Shown here in pieces: positions 36,533-46,619 of a stretch of DNA of 64,000 nt. This DNA comes from Setomelanomma holmii (lineage: Eukaryota; Ascomycota; Dothideomycetes; Pleosporales; Phaeosphaeriaceae): positions 124,001 to 188,000 of the forward strand of contig ML978177.1 in assembly GCA_010015745.1 (NCBI GenBank), read 5' to 3'. The position numbers and the translations under genes are program-made. Every line of letters begins with the position of its first letter. Positions within the stretch are counted from its first letter, which is position 1. The notes below the pieces were generated by a model. It saw only the letters and a program-made list of their open reading frames with translations. It ran no database searches and was not told the origin of the DNA.

Positions 36533-37091
36533 TGTTGAGAACTGCTTCGTATGAGGGTTGGATACATGTACTCAAGGGACAAAAGAAACTTCAGAAGTCA
36601 TTGAGACTATCATTTTGAGGCTGTTTTGTATAGCCGTCGAGTATGCTGGCGTCATAGCTTCGGCTTTACAGAAAGGTTATGCGGGGTTGTGGGTGGGTGA
36701 TGATCGTGTAGAGAGTCTAGAGCATTAGTGTGGCGGAACAGGCTCCGCGCGAGTGTGCGAGATCCGATGACGCGCGGGAGGCTCTGTGTAACAGTGGTGT
36801 ACTTCATCTACCCAATCCCTATTATTCTTTGTAGATGTTGTGCGATACATTCGGCGCATGTAAAGTACCTACCCAGCACAATGCAGTCAAATCCTCCTCG
36901 TGGTATCTCGACCGGATACATCGTCCCAAAAATCAATCGCAAACACGCCGCTGCATGATGCCAATCTTGTTCTCGTTGCGCATAGAAAACACTAGGGGAA
37001 ATTCCAGATAATGACTCTTGTGACGCCAGACACATGAACAAGAGCCGCCGATGCTCATGCTTTCAAAGTGTCTCAAAAAAGTTGAGAACAC
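36533..37091. other. Alcohol dehydrogenase promoter and neighbouring 3' region
   Basis: No gene recognised. It holds the promoter of the alcohol dehydrogenase to its left and the 3' UTR of the Spt10-like gene to its right. Confidence 0.45.
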
Positions 37092-38632
37092 TCACTTCTG
37101 CCCATACGCAGCAACCCGATCTAGCCTTCGTCTGATCTCCTCCCTCGCATTGGGGGCGCGTTCGTTGGACCCTGCCACCTGCGCATTCGAACTTGTGAGA
37201 TTAAGGTCGCGCATGGGCGACCCTCCGCTAGCATCTTGACCAGCAGTGAGGAAGGGCGAAGGGGGAAGATCTGCAAGGCTTGCATTCTGTTGAATACCTC
37301 CCATGAGAGCGGGATCTACTGGCAGGTCGAATCCGTTGTGATTCGGGAAATGTGGATACGGGGCTTGTTGCTGCGCAGCCTCTAACTGCAGCTGATGGGT
37401 GGGTGAGTCTTGGCGAGGTGGCAGATCTGGACGCAGATGTGTGTAGATGTCGACGGGCGGAGTTGGTGTCAGCGGAGACTGGCTATATCGTGCCTGGTTT
37501 TGGTTCTGGTTCTGTCTCATTGCCGACAAACCCTTGTTCATCTCGCTACATTCTGGGCAGTTGCGGATGACTTGGCTGACAGTCTCTTTGATCCGGACCC
37601 AGTGGTACAGCTCAGCAATCGCTGCTGTTGTTTTGTTGATGCCACCATGTGATATGTGGTGTATATCTCGAGCAATCTCGTACTGCTTCTGAGGATCGGC
37701 GATGACTTCCTTGCCCTTCAACCAAAGCTTTTCAGGCTCATCGTCTTTGGCAGGCGTGAGCTTGTAGTGCGTCGCCGCACTTCGAAGACGGCTCTTCTCG
37801 GCCCTGTCTGCTCCATCGGGATACTTTCCGTTCTTGAGGTAGAAGCGGATCTTGTCGAATCGCTCTTCTGAGACGAAGTCGTCGTCCTGGCCAAGGTCGC
37901 GACCGTAGATGATGGCGTCTACTAACTCGCCAGGATACGACTTGAGGTTGCCGCAGCCTTTGACACGACCGATGCGCTTGAAGCCTAGGGCGTCCCATAT
38001 GCGGCACGACGCTACGTTTGTCTCGTATACTAGGTTGAAGACGGAATATGTGTAGCCCTAGCTGTGTCAGCGCGCCCTCTCTCATGCTTCGGCAAGAAAC
38101 GTACAAGCTTGGGTGCCCAGTCGAGATAGGTCTCGCCCATCAGTCTGCCAACACCTCGGTTGCGCGAGGCACCGGTGACCAAGAAGCCGCCATTGCAGAC
38201 GTGACTCGACCTGCCTGGGTAGTTTGGCTTGATGTAAAAGCTCCCGAGACACTCTCGTTCCCAGTCGCAGCCTCTCCTCGCCATCTCATGGAGTTCTCTC
38301 CCGTCCTGTATGTCGCCCAAGAGCATGATGGCACCAAACACGCCAAACCAGTATGGACCAAATTTCTCGAGGGGGATAGTCTCGATCATGGGATATGTAT
38401 CGCCCTTCTCAATTTCGCGACCCAGCTGATCGCATAGGTATGCCAGCAGTGTAAGCGGCACTTGGTTCGGCGCTGAGAAGGGTATGATGGTAGCAGCTGT
38501 GACGCGGTCGCGGAGGGTGACTTGGTTCGGTGCGATGCCTACAGGCAGCGGGCCGCCTGGCGGAGCGTACGGCACATTGCCAGAGGTTCTGTAGATGACT
38601 GGCGCACTGGGATCATCCAGCATCGCAGGCAT
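37092..38632 (-). CDS. Spt10-like GNAT acetyltransferase with integrase-type HHCC zinc finger
   Basis: Exons 38632..38105 and 38057..37092 encode 497 residues from an internal ATG. Upstream sequence resembles an intron end, so a short first exon (for example with the ATG at 38782) is possible. A GNAT fold at about residues 110-215 shows the acetyl-CoA loop NRGVGRLMG and the terminal NVASCRIWDALGFKRIGRVKG. After a basic linker, residues near 308-346 form an H-x3/4-H ... CPEC finger of the kind at the N-terminus of retroviral integrases. GNAT plus this finger is the architecture of yeast Spt10, which binds histone gene upstream elements and activates histone transcription. The C-terminus is a disordered Gln/Asn/Pro-rich tail. 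Confidence 0.75.
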
Positions 38633-39194
38633 GATGGGCTGCGGAGTGTGCGGTGGTCCGCGGTCGCTGTCGGGCAATTAGTCTTGAGCAAATGCAGATA
38701 TCAAAATTGGTGTGCGCAATGCCGAGCATGCGGCGCAGACAGACGACCGCACGCGATCGCCTCCTCTTGTGCGAATTGCATTGCAGGTGCGTTCTACGAA
38801 GTCATGAGTAGCAGTGTTGGAACGTACCGGTGCAGCACCTGAGCCGAAGGTATGGGTCTACAGGTATGAGAGATACGCTGGTCCCAGCTGTTTCACAAAC
38901 TCACGCACGCTAGAGACTGCCCACGCAGCCAATCACACCTCGTCTTGCAGCCAGTACTGTTGTCTGCGTACCTGTTTGGAAATTTGAAAAAGTCGAGTAT
39001 TCGCGGTGGTTTGCTTGTGAGTCAATTGGAGCAAGCACCGCAATCGGATTACAAAGAGCCAAGGAGCTAGCACGGGAGACTAACCCCTTTGCAAGGTCTG
39101 TGAGCTCTTACCATTTCTGGCCATGTCCAAGCGAAGTCAACATTCTTTCTCTGAGATGCAAGAATCCATTACTTGTTTGACAAGATGGTTGTTG
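38633..39194. other. Spt10-like upstream region
   Basis: It may include a short 5' exon of the Spt10-like gene near 38780 (minus strand) plus its promoter and the 3' UTR of the hydrolase to the right. Nothing else recognised. Confidence 0.4.
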
Positions 39195-39979
39195 TTAAGC
39201 TGGTACCACTCTTTCCAGCCATTCGCACAGATCTCGTAGCTCAGGACCACTCATGACATGCCCCATACCTTCATACTCCTTCAACGTCAGACGGTCTTCC
39301 TTCACTCCCAGCTCAACCAGTCTCTCATGACACAGCCGGTGGTATCGCTTCGGCACCAGTCTATCTCCAGTGCCTCGTGCTAAGAAGACTTCGACATCAT
39401 CCAGGACCTCCTTTGGAAGCTCTCCAGCTTCCCGCAGAGCAGGAATTCGATCAGGCAAAGGTAGATACCCTGACAAACCGACCAGACCACCGAGATTTCC
39501 AGCGTACTTTGAGACCAGTCCTGTCAGCAATGACATAGCATGGCCTTGCGAGAAGCCTCCCAACACTACCCGCTTTTCCGGGATGCCTTGCTTAACCAAG
39601 TCGTCAATCAAGGATGTCAAGTACGCGACAGTCGCCATCATTCCTTCTTCGTCTTCATCATCTTCAAGCTCAGGCCGCGATGGTGGATATGGAGACAATC
39701 GAGTCGGCATGTACCATGCAGTGGTGGCCAAATCGCGGTTTTCGAGAGCATTGGGAATGGTCCACGTCATGTACGGGAGCTTTCCAGCAGACTGGAATTG
39801 GCGTGCGACATCTACGATATGGTCAGCGATAGAGTGGATCGATGCTGTGCCTACCTACTTTCAACGCCTTCTGCTTCGTCACCCAGGCCATGAACGAAGA
39901 TGAATGCCGCTGCTCTTGAAGGATCGGATGCAGCAGACGCTGGCTCAATGATTATAGGAGGTTTCCGGTCATTGGACAT
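39195..39979 (-). CDS. Acyl-protein thioesterase-like carboxylesterase
   Basis: Exons 39979..39859 and 39811..39195 encode 245 residues. It is an alpha/beta hydrolase of the phospholipase/carboxylesterase (APT1-type) family. FIFVHGLGD forms the oxyanion-side strand-turn, GFSQGH holds the nucleophilic Ser, the Asp is in RGTGDRLV and the His in GMGHVMSG. Relatives remove palmitate from cysteines of signalling proteins. The loop after the second strand has an acidic DDEDEE insert, so the substrate is not certain. No signal peptide. It is divergent from VPS71 across 357 bp. Confidence 0.82.
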
Positions 39980-40336
39980 GATTACAACAATTGCGTTTCA
40001 AGTACTTCAGAGGCCTCCCTACGTCTATTGAGTCGGGGAATGCTGAAGATGTATAATGACGCTGTGCGATGAAGTCTTGCGAATCGGCGCCTTTTCCGGT
40101 CTGTCGCGCTGAATTGACAAGACACAACCTCGGGCGCATTTTAGCAACGGACATGTTCAGTACTAGCAACGCTACTTCTTGCACTTCCGCTCCGCGTACA
40201 AAGCGGTCTACACTGAACCCCGCAATGACATCCTCTGATCCGACATGGATCCCGCTAACACCTCGCCACGTGACCACTAGCTTCATCGAGCTCACTTCCG
40301 ACTGTTCTCCGCAACACCAACTTACCAACCGCATCG
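39980..40336. promoter_or_regulatory. Divergent promoter, thioesterase-like / VPS71
   Basis: These 357 bp between divergent starts contain the E-box-like CACGTG at 40267-40272, a candidate site for bHLH or CBF1-type factors. No coding sequence. Confidence 0.4.
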
Positions 40337-41163
40337 ATGCCGCACGTCGAAGTGCTGCCCAATTCCGCAGCCTCCGTTGCCCCCGGCTGGACATATGTTG
40401 TCGACACCGGCTACGATCCGTCCAAAGTCGCATTCAACCCCAAGAACAAAAAGCGCGCCGCAGCACAAGCCGGAGGTCAACGCGGCGAGAATGAGCTCTC
40501 GGCCAGACAGCAGACCGCTATAGCTAGGAGGATCGCGGAGCTGGAACGAGACAATGACCCAAAGCAGAGCATTGCGATACCAGGGAAGCCTTGTAAGCTA
40601 TGCGACTTTCGAGATGGTGGAGAGGTCCTGATTGGTTTGCAGCGGTGCCAAAGACACAGAATGCGCGACGAATCATACAATACCAGCGGCAGATCAAGCA
40701 CTGGCTCGACGACGAAGAAGCGCAACTCGCGCAGCAACAACAAGCGCCCGCGCCACGTGGTGCAGCGACGACTTCGCGAAGCAGCGTGACTGCGCTCCGC
40801 CGACAAAGCACGTTCGCTTCGATACCGCCTACGCCCTCGGAAGCAACACCTGGTCCCTCGATTTCCCATGCGCCCTCATCCTTAGTCCCTGACTTTGGCA
40901 ACGACGATGCGCTGCTGTCGATCGACCGCTCGATGCCTCCCCCGCTCAATCCTGCAGAGCTGGAAGCTTTGCTCTCGGCGCCACCGCTATCGTATGCTGC
41001 CAGCCATGCTGCTCCTCCGCCGGCTGGTGGGCCACCACAACGACAATTTTGCGATAATTGTGGGTACTGGGGCACGATCAAGTGTCGGAAGTGCGGGGCT
41101 AGGGTGTGCGGGCTGGAGTGTAAAGATGCGCATGAAGCTACAAGGTGCTTGAAGTGGGCATGA
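40337..41163 (+). CDS. VPS71: HIT zinc-finger subunit of the SWR1 complex (Vps71/Swc6)
   Basis: Exons 40337..40592 and 40643..41163 encode 258 residues. The N-terminal third is helical and charged (RRIAELERDN). The intron falls just before the QNARRIIQYQRQIKHWLDDEE helix. A Pro/Ser/Ala-rich linker leads to a C-terminal HIT finger with Cys pairs in CDNCG, CRKCG and VCGLEC, followed by H and C in HEATRCLKW. This layout is that of Vps71/ZNHIT1, a subunit of the SWR1 remodeller that deposits histone H2A.Z. The end of the gene lies 137 bp from the dioxygenase stop (convergent). Confidence 0.88.
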
Positions 41164-41300
41164 TGGGAGATAAGTCGGCAACGGCTATGCTTGAGAACAA
41201 GAGAATGGCGCACGCGTCATGGCGTAGGGATGGTAAGGTTGTCGGTTTGCATGATACCCAATGCTCAGATTTATGTTCGATTTCCTTCAGACGAGACTCT

Positions 41301-42475
41301 CTACGCTGCGTCGCCGCCGCTCACCTTGTCCACCTCCCCTCCAGCATTCTCTTGCTTCTTCTCCTTCTCCAACCTCTTCTCCCTTTCCTCCCTCCCCTCG
41401 CTCTCCGGGTCAAAGTACGCTATCAATCGTCAGCCCCATCATCAACACACCTCAAGCCAACCCCCTTCAGACAAACTTACGTTTCTCCCCAAACACCGTC
41501 GTCCTCACCCCCCTCCTCTCCTCTCTATACCGCCCCGGAATAACCCGATGCAACGTACACCTATTATCCCACATCGCCACACTGCCCACCTCCCACTTGA
41601 ACCGCACCGCACGATCGTCTGCGGAATGGATATGGTACTCCAGAAACTGCAGCAAGGAATCCGATTCTTTCTTCTTCAGCTCTGCGAAACCTGTTACGAA
41701 TCCCGAGTTGACGTGGAGTGCTTTGAGGCCAGTAACTGGATGTGTCCGAACAGCTGGGTGGTGTGTGTCGATGGGTGGCCGGTTGGGACCTGTACCCCAT
41801 AAGTCGAGGATGGTGTCGTATTGCAGCCTGCTTGTGTGCACGGCATGCAAGCTCTCCAAATACTTTCTGAACGCGGCACTCAATTCATCGTATAATCCAT
41901 ACGTGCTCACCCAGACCGTATCGCCGCCAACAGGGGGGTGTGCTTCCATCCGGAGCATCGAGTAGCTGGGCGGGTTTATCTCGAAGCTCGTGTCGGCGTG
42001 GAAGTCCCCAGACGGCCAGGGCGTATATGTCAGTGCCTCACGGTGATCGATCATCGAGCCCTTGATCGTCACGTGTTGTTGGTTTTTTCGCGCCGGGTGT
42101 TTATCGAGGATGCCGTAGTGTTGGAAGAGCTGGACTTGCGTTTCTGTAGTCAAACCCTGGTCGCGGAAAAAGACGACGCCGCGATGCGTGACGAGGAGCG
42201 CGAGTTCGTCGAGTTGCGTGGGGGTGAGTTGGGAGAGTTGGATGTCTGAGCGGAGAGTCCCAATAGATTCGGTGCGGTCGGTGCGTTTGGTGACGGAGAG
42301 AAGGTTCTTGAAGGATGGGTCGGCAAAGGTGGCGCGATCCTTTTCGACGGTGATTTCAGTACGTAAAGGGTCAAGGGGGTATGTGTTGAGCAATCTTTGG
42401 ATTGAAGGAGGGATGCAATGTGAGTGGGAAACCAGAGTCCTGGGAGATGTGCTTGCGTGCTTCGAGTTGGGCCAT
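41301..42475 (-). CDS. TauD/TfdA-family 2-oxoglutarate dioxygenase with N-terminal 1-nt frameshift
   Basis: The main frame runs to 41481 and joins across a GTAAGT..ATAG intron to 41419..41301 (Lys/Glu-rich tail, TAG stop). It is a Fe(II)/2-oxoglutarate dioxygenase like taurine/sulfonate dioxygenases: RGVVFFRDQ, metal-binding H-x-D in FHADTSF, distal His in CTLHRV and the 2-oxoglutarate Arg region near RYREERRGVR. The best ATG (42475) encodes 27 residues reading naturally (GFPLTLHPSFNPK). The dioxygenase frame then needs one base fewer: AAG is followed by an extra A at 42394 before TTG CTC. No GT-AG intron repairs this. Either the allele is disabled, a base is wrong, or translation starts unusually. 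The substrate is unknown. Confidence 0.75.
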
Positions 42476-43654
42476 GATTATATGTATATAAGGATTATGC
42501 TAAAGCGGAGATGGGCCTGCCGTTTGTTTATCGTGAGCCAGTGGAGTCTAGGGATGTGTTCGTTCTATACAGTCAGCTGGGAACCAATTCGCAATTGAGA
42601 TCTTGAAGACGCGTAGTCACTGCCAAACAAGGTCGATGAACATGAGTGACAATTGTGCGAGTCTACTCGAAGATATATAAGCGACTATCGCCAGCAGACA
42701 ACCGTCAACTGGCACAGTCGGCACAGCTCTAATCGTTATAACCCGTCTGGACTTGAGCACGACATGATGGAGCGGCTTGACGAGTATCGCGATGCCGTTC
42801 ATTCGCATCTCATAGCACTGTGCTTGAGGGAACGTCGAGGGGCCTATCTGTGAAATGACTGGGTGCTCGTTGTGATGTCGCAATGCCGTGCAGCTATCGC
42901 GGCATCAACGGGAACCCTGAAGCCAAGAGGTCACCGCGTGCCTGTAAGCGACCTCTGGAACCGAACGACGTTGGATTCCTGGCTTCATTCTAGCCTAGGT
43001 TCAATCAAACACCCAGTACTATGCTGATGGGCAGAAAGAAGTCGAGGTAACGGAAGAATGAAAACGGAGGGACGCAGGGACCTGGATACTTCAGAAATCC
43101 GAATCGTTCCTCTAGTGGTCGTGAGGGCTGCGACTTTCCTCCTAAAGTAATTTTCCGATTTATCATCTTCATCGAATTGTCCAGAAAACTTGCTGGAGTC
43201 TATTGCTCAAAACAAATACCTGCACGAGACGCAGACGTAGAACGAAGGGCTATACAAGGTTCGGAAGGGGAGTCAAGGTTAGCTGCGAAAGTCAAAGAAG
43301 AAGAGAGGAACTATGCTTAGGAAGGCGCCCCGCATCGAGCACCAAATAGGCAATCCATCGTTAGTACACGGACTTAGTCGCAGATATGCGAGGCTAACTG
43401 TACTCTCATCTGCAGATCGTGGTGGGATCCCACTTTCCTGGAGAACAGACTTTATCTTAAGTCCTCGGTTTCGGTGTTTGCATCGAACTTACGAGTACAT
43501 CATGGTCGTTTCGAATGTAACAAGTCTTTGTCGTGCACCGAAGCATATAAAACCTCACTCAACACTACCCTGACCATTTCCCCAATCTCCAACCACCAAC
43601 TACTACGGAACGTGAAAACATCTCCCCACAAGTTCAATCCCAAAAATCGCCAGA
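42476..43654. other. Divergent intergenic region, no gene seen
   Basis: About 1.2 kb between the dioxygenase and SDR starts. Short frames only. The 43550-43654 stretch is C/A-rich and is probably the SDR leader. Confidence 0.5.
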
Positions 43655-44629
43655 ATGGCCTCTCCACTCCCCTACAACCGCCAAAACGCACTCGCATCCA
43701 CCATCGCAGCCGATAACGCCTCCTCCATCGCCGGCAAAATCGTCCTCACCACCGGCGTAACCCAAGGCGGTCTCGGCGCTACCTTTGTCCAGGAAATCGC
43801 AAAGCACAAGCCCGCCCTCCTCATCCTCGCCGGCCGCTCGCCGTCAAAAGTGCAAGCCACAGCCGACAAGATCAAATCTGATCCTGAAAGTGCTGGTGTT
43901 GAAACGCGTATTTTAGAGCTCGACCTCGCGTCCCAACGACAAATTCGACAAGCTGCGGACGAAGTCCTCGAATACCCCGAACACCACATCGACGTCGTAG
44001 TAAACAGCGCGGGTATAATGGCCGGCCCATTCCGCACGACTGAAGAAGGCATAGAATTACAATTCGGCTCGAATCATATCGGGCATTTTTTATTCACCAA
44101 TCTCATCATGCCCAAGATTCTGGCCTCGAAAGCGCCGCGTGTGGTGAACGTGAGTAGTGACGGGCATCGCGCGAGCGGAATACGTTTCGACGATCCGAGT
44201 TTCCAGAATGGTGAGGTGTATGACCAGTGGGAAGGCTATGGGCAGTCCAAAACGGCGAATATTCTGTTTTCGACAGCGCTGGCTGAGAAGCTTGGATCGA
44301 GGGGTTTGCGAGCGTACTCACTGCATCCTGGTGTGGCGCTGGGAACGAGTATGAGTCCTGGATTTGGCGAGGAGGATTTAAAGAGTTTGAAGGAGTTTGA
44401 TGCAAAGATTGGGTGGGATAAGGATTTGGATTTCAAGACGTTGGATGAGTGTGCTGCGACGCATGTTGTTGCGGCGTTTGATCCGAGGTTGGATGGGTAT
44501 AATGGGGCGTATTTGGAGGATGGGAATCTGTCGGTGAATGGGCTGCAGCCGACGGCGAAGAGGGAGGGCGATGCGGAGAGGCTGTGGGAGCTGAGTGAGG
44601 AGCTTGTGGGTCAGAAACTTGAGTATTGA
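43655..44629 (+). CDS. Short-chain dehydrogenase/reductase (retinol dehydrogenase/WW-oxidoreductase-like)
   Basis: A single exon encodes 324 residues. The cofactor loop is TTGVTQGGLG, a variant of TGxxxGIG. NSAG supplies the structural Asn motif, VVNVSSDGH the catalytic Ser, and Tyr-x-x-x-Lys is in YGQSK. The length and the SLHPGV segment fit the extended retinol-dehydrogenase-like group of fungal SDRs, which act on diverse lipophilic alcohols or ketones. The substrate cannot be told. The frame is intact, unlike its neighbours on both sides. It converges on the disabled gene to its right with 37 bp between stops. Confidence 0.85.
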   Translation: MASPLPYNRQNALASTIAADNASSIAGKIVLTTGVTQGGLGATFVQEIAKHKPALLILAGRSPSKVQATADKIKSDPESAGVETRILELDLASQRQIRQAADEVLEYPEHHIDVVVNSAGIMAGPFRTTEEGIELQFGSNHIGHFLFTNLIMPKILASKAPRVVNVSSDGHRASGIRFDDPSFQNGEVYDQWEGYGQSKTANILFSTALAEKLGSRGLRAYSLHPGVALGTSMSPGFGEEDLKSLKEFDAKIGWDKDLDFKTLDECAATHVVAAFDPRLDGYNGAYLEDGNLSVNGLQPTAKREGDAERLWELSEELVGQKLEY

Positions 44630-44666
44630 GGCGATGAAATTGTTGGATGAAGAGGTATGGAAACCA

Positions 44667-45904
44667 TCAGTATCCAGCGGCAACTTTTACTTCCTCCAAA
44701 GCCCTTCTGCCAACAAACTTGCTGTCCACCGGGTACCTTCTTGTCGCACCTTCTGATCCAAAGAAGCGCACTACGTCGTCTACTCGCGCAGAAACTGCTG
44801 TGAATTCTTGTTTCGCATCCGGTGTGGCGTCTTGTAGTGCGCGCGTCAGTCGCTTCAAGCCCTTGATCTGAAGCCTGATGCTATGCAAGCTCGAGTCGAT
44901 GATATAGCCCAAGGACTCTATGGGCTCTCGTTCAGTCCTGAGGTCATTAGTAAGGCGTTGTTCGCATACGCTGCGATACTTGGCATAAGCTTACCTTGTT
45001 TCTGGAGTGTCCTCAAATATCGCCTCGTCATCATCTACTTTGTCCTGCCCATCAAATCTCAGATCACTAGGATCCACACGTTTGCACGTTTGCACGTTTC
45101 GTCTAGTTCTGCGGCTCTTTCAACGAGCCGATCTAGAATCCTTGAAGCAGTGTCTGTAACTGCAATTGCTTCCTGAGGCACCCTCGTTCTGGGCATGTGT
45201 TCGACGTTTGCGATATGATGCCAGACTTGCAGATCGAACTCTAACCCCTTGGTCTGATTCGAGATCTTCTCAAACGTCAAGTCTTACGGATTCGCAGCCT
45301 CAACGTTGATATAGCGCAGACATGATGATGTGATCTCTGCGAGCTGGTTTTGCAGTAAAAGGTACTTGTCTTGTAGTTGTGGTTGACCAGAAGGTGATCT
45401 TGGACTTGCGCTGGGACTCTTGTCCGAGGACACAGGGGGATCATCCTGAATGATGACGGGCGGGACCTTGATTTTGGGATTAGGTCGCTTGTAGGCGGGC
45501 GTTTTGGAGTGATTGGAGCCTCGGGTGTGCCGCTCGAGCTCCGAGTCTGTTCTCGAAAGGAGAGGTTCGCTGGAAGAAGTTGCGCCGACGACTGCTTGTG
45601 GGCTCGACCGAATTTCTTGAGTCCTGAAGTTGCGCGACGCTTCATCACGCGTATCGGATCGAGCTCGTGGGCGGCGCGGCGAAGTTGCGTAAACAGGTAT
45701 GGTCAGATGATCTGCTCTTGGGCGTTGGTAGCTCGCGCCATAGTATCCGCGGTCGCGATAGCGTGTCATCTGCAGCTCTTGATCACGTCTTCGCCATCGT
45801 CCTTGCTCTTTGAGATAATCGAATTGCCCATTTGAGCGTGCGCGACGCACATTTGGCTCGTCAAACTCGTCGACTTCGAGGATGATTGGCGAAGTTGGTG
45901 GCAT
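44667..45904 (-). pseudogene. Unknown fungal gene with in-frame stop and 8-bp duplication
   Basis: The ATG at 45904 opens 205 residues: a Ser/Arg/Pro-rich N-terminus, then a helix ending ...INVEAANP. TAA follows at 45286-45284. Coding-like sequence continues in the same frame (DLTFEKISNQ..., then helices with DTASRILDRLVERAAELDE). At 45079-45099 a tandem 8-bp unit (CGTTTGCA on the plus strand, 2.6 copies) shifts the frame. Removing one unit restores it into DLRFDGQDKVDDDEAIFED and, across a GTAAGC..TCAG intron, into the 3' exon ending at 44667. The gene thus has two lesions in otherwise good coding sequence. Alternatively, GTAAGA at 45287 and CCTAG at 45067 could bound a 221-nt intron that removes both lesions with the frame kept. 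I do not recognise the family. Confidence 0.6.
45079..45099. repeat. 8-bp tandem duplication inside a coding region
   Basis: CGTTTGCA occurs as two full copies plus a partial third. One extra copy accounts exactly for the frameshift in the surrounding gene. Confidence 0.8.
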
Positions 45905-46619
45905 GTTGCGATTGTGAAATACGGGTGAGTATATGGTACGGAGAAGAGGAAGTCGTGGTCTATAGCTCTTGGTTGCAAGGCTGTGCGCAAATGCTGAAGC
46001 CGGTGTGTTGTACTACAAATGCCGGGGCTGAGTATCGTTCGCACCACCTTCAAGCTCCTCAAGCTCGTATCGTCCTTGCTACTGTTTGAAATTTTCGAGT
46101 TTCAGGGCGCTCTCAACGAATTTATCGGTCACCACAACGTCAGTCGCCTCGGCTGTACAATTTCTAAAACACTGCCATGAGGTTTTGGCCCCATTATGTG
46201 GGCGAAGCAACATCATCTGAGCTTTCTCGAAGGGCTGCAGCCAATCGCAGGACACCACCCTGCACCAACATGCGCCGAGCTGAAGTTTGCATAGATTGTC
46301 AGCGTCGAGCCTTCTCGAAGACGAGGCCGCTCATTGCGGCTCTTGGAGTAGCGGACCACGCTTTCTGCCTCGTTCTGATCACTCGTTTCTGGTTTTAGTG
46401 CGCATTCGGAGTACTTCATGAGTGGCGCTTTGTCCGCAGCCTGCCGTCGTTTCTCATACTTACCGTACCTCTCTCGTCGTCCTTTCGAAATCTGTAGCAC
46501 ATCCAGCCCGTGTAAGGAAGCGCTTGTGTCACAATTGGCGACGCCTTCATATGCGCGGCTGTGAGGTCACCAATTTCCGTCTATTCAAACTTTAGTTTCC
46601 TCAATCAAAACAAGCAGCC
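45905..46619. other. Divergent intergenic region, no gene seen
   Basis: It lies between two disabled genes pointing away from each other. Short frames only; presumably their promoters. Confidence 0.45.

Noticed and set aside
38633..38677. Start of the Spt10-like gene at 38677
   Set aside because: The codon there is TTG and the sequence just downstream resembles a 3' splice site (CTAAT ... CGACAG). The first in-frame ATG is 38632, with a possible upstream exon.
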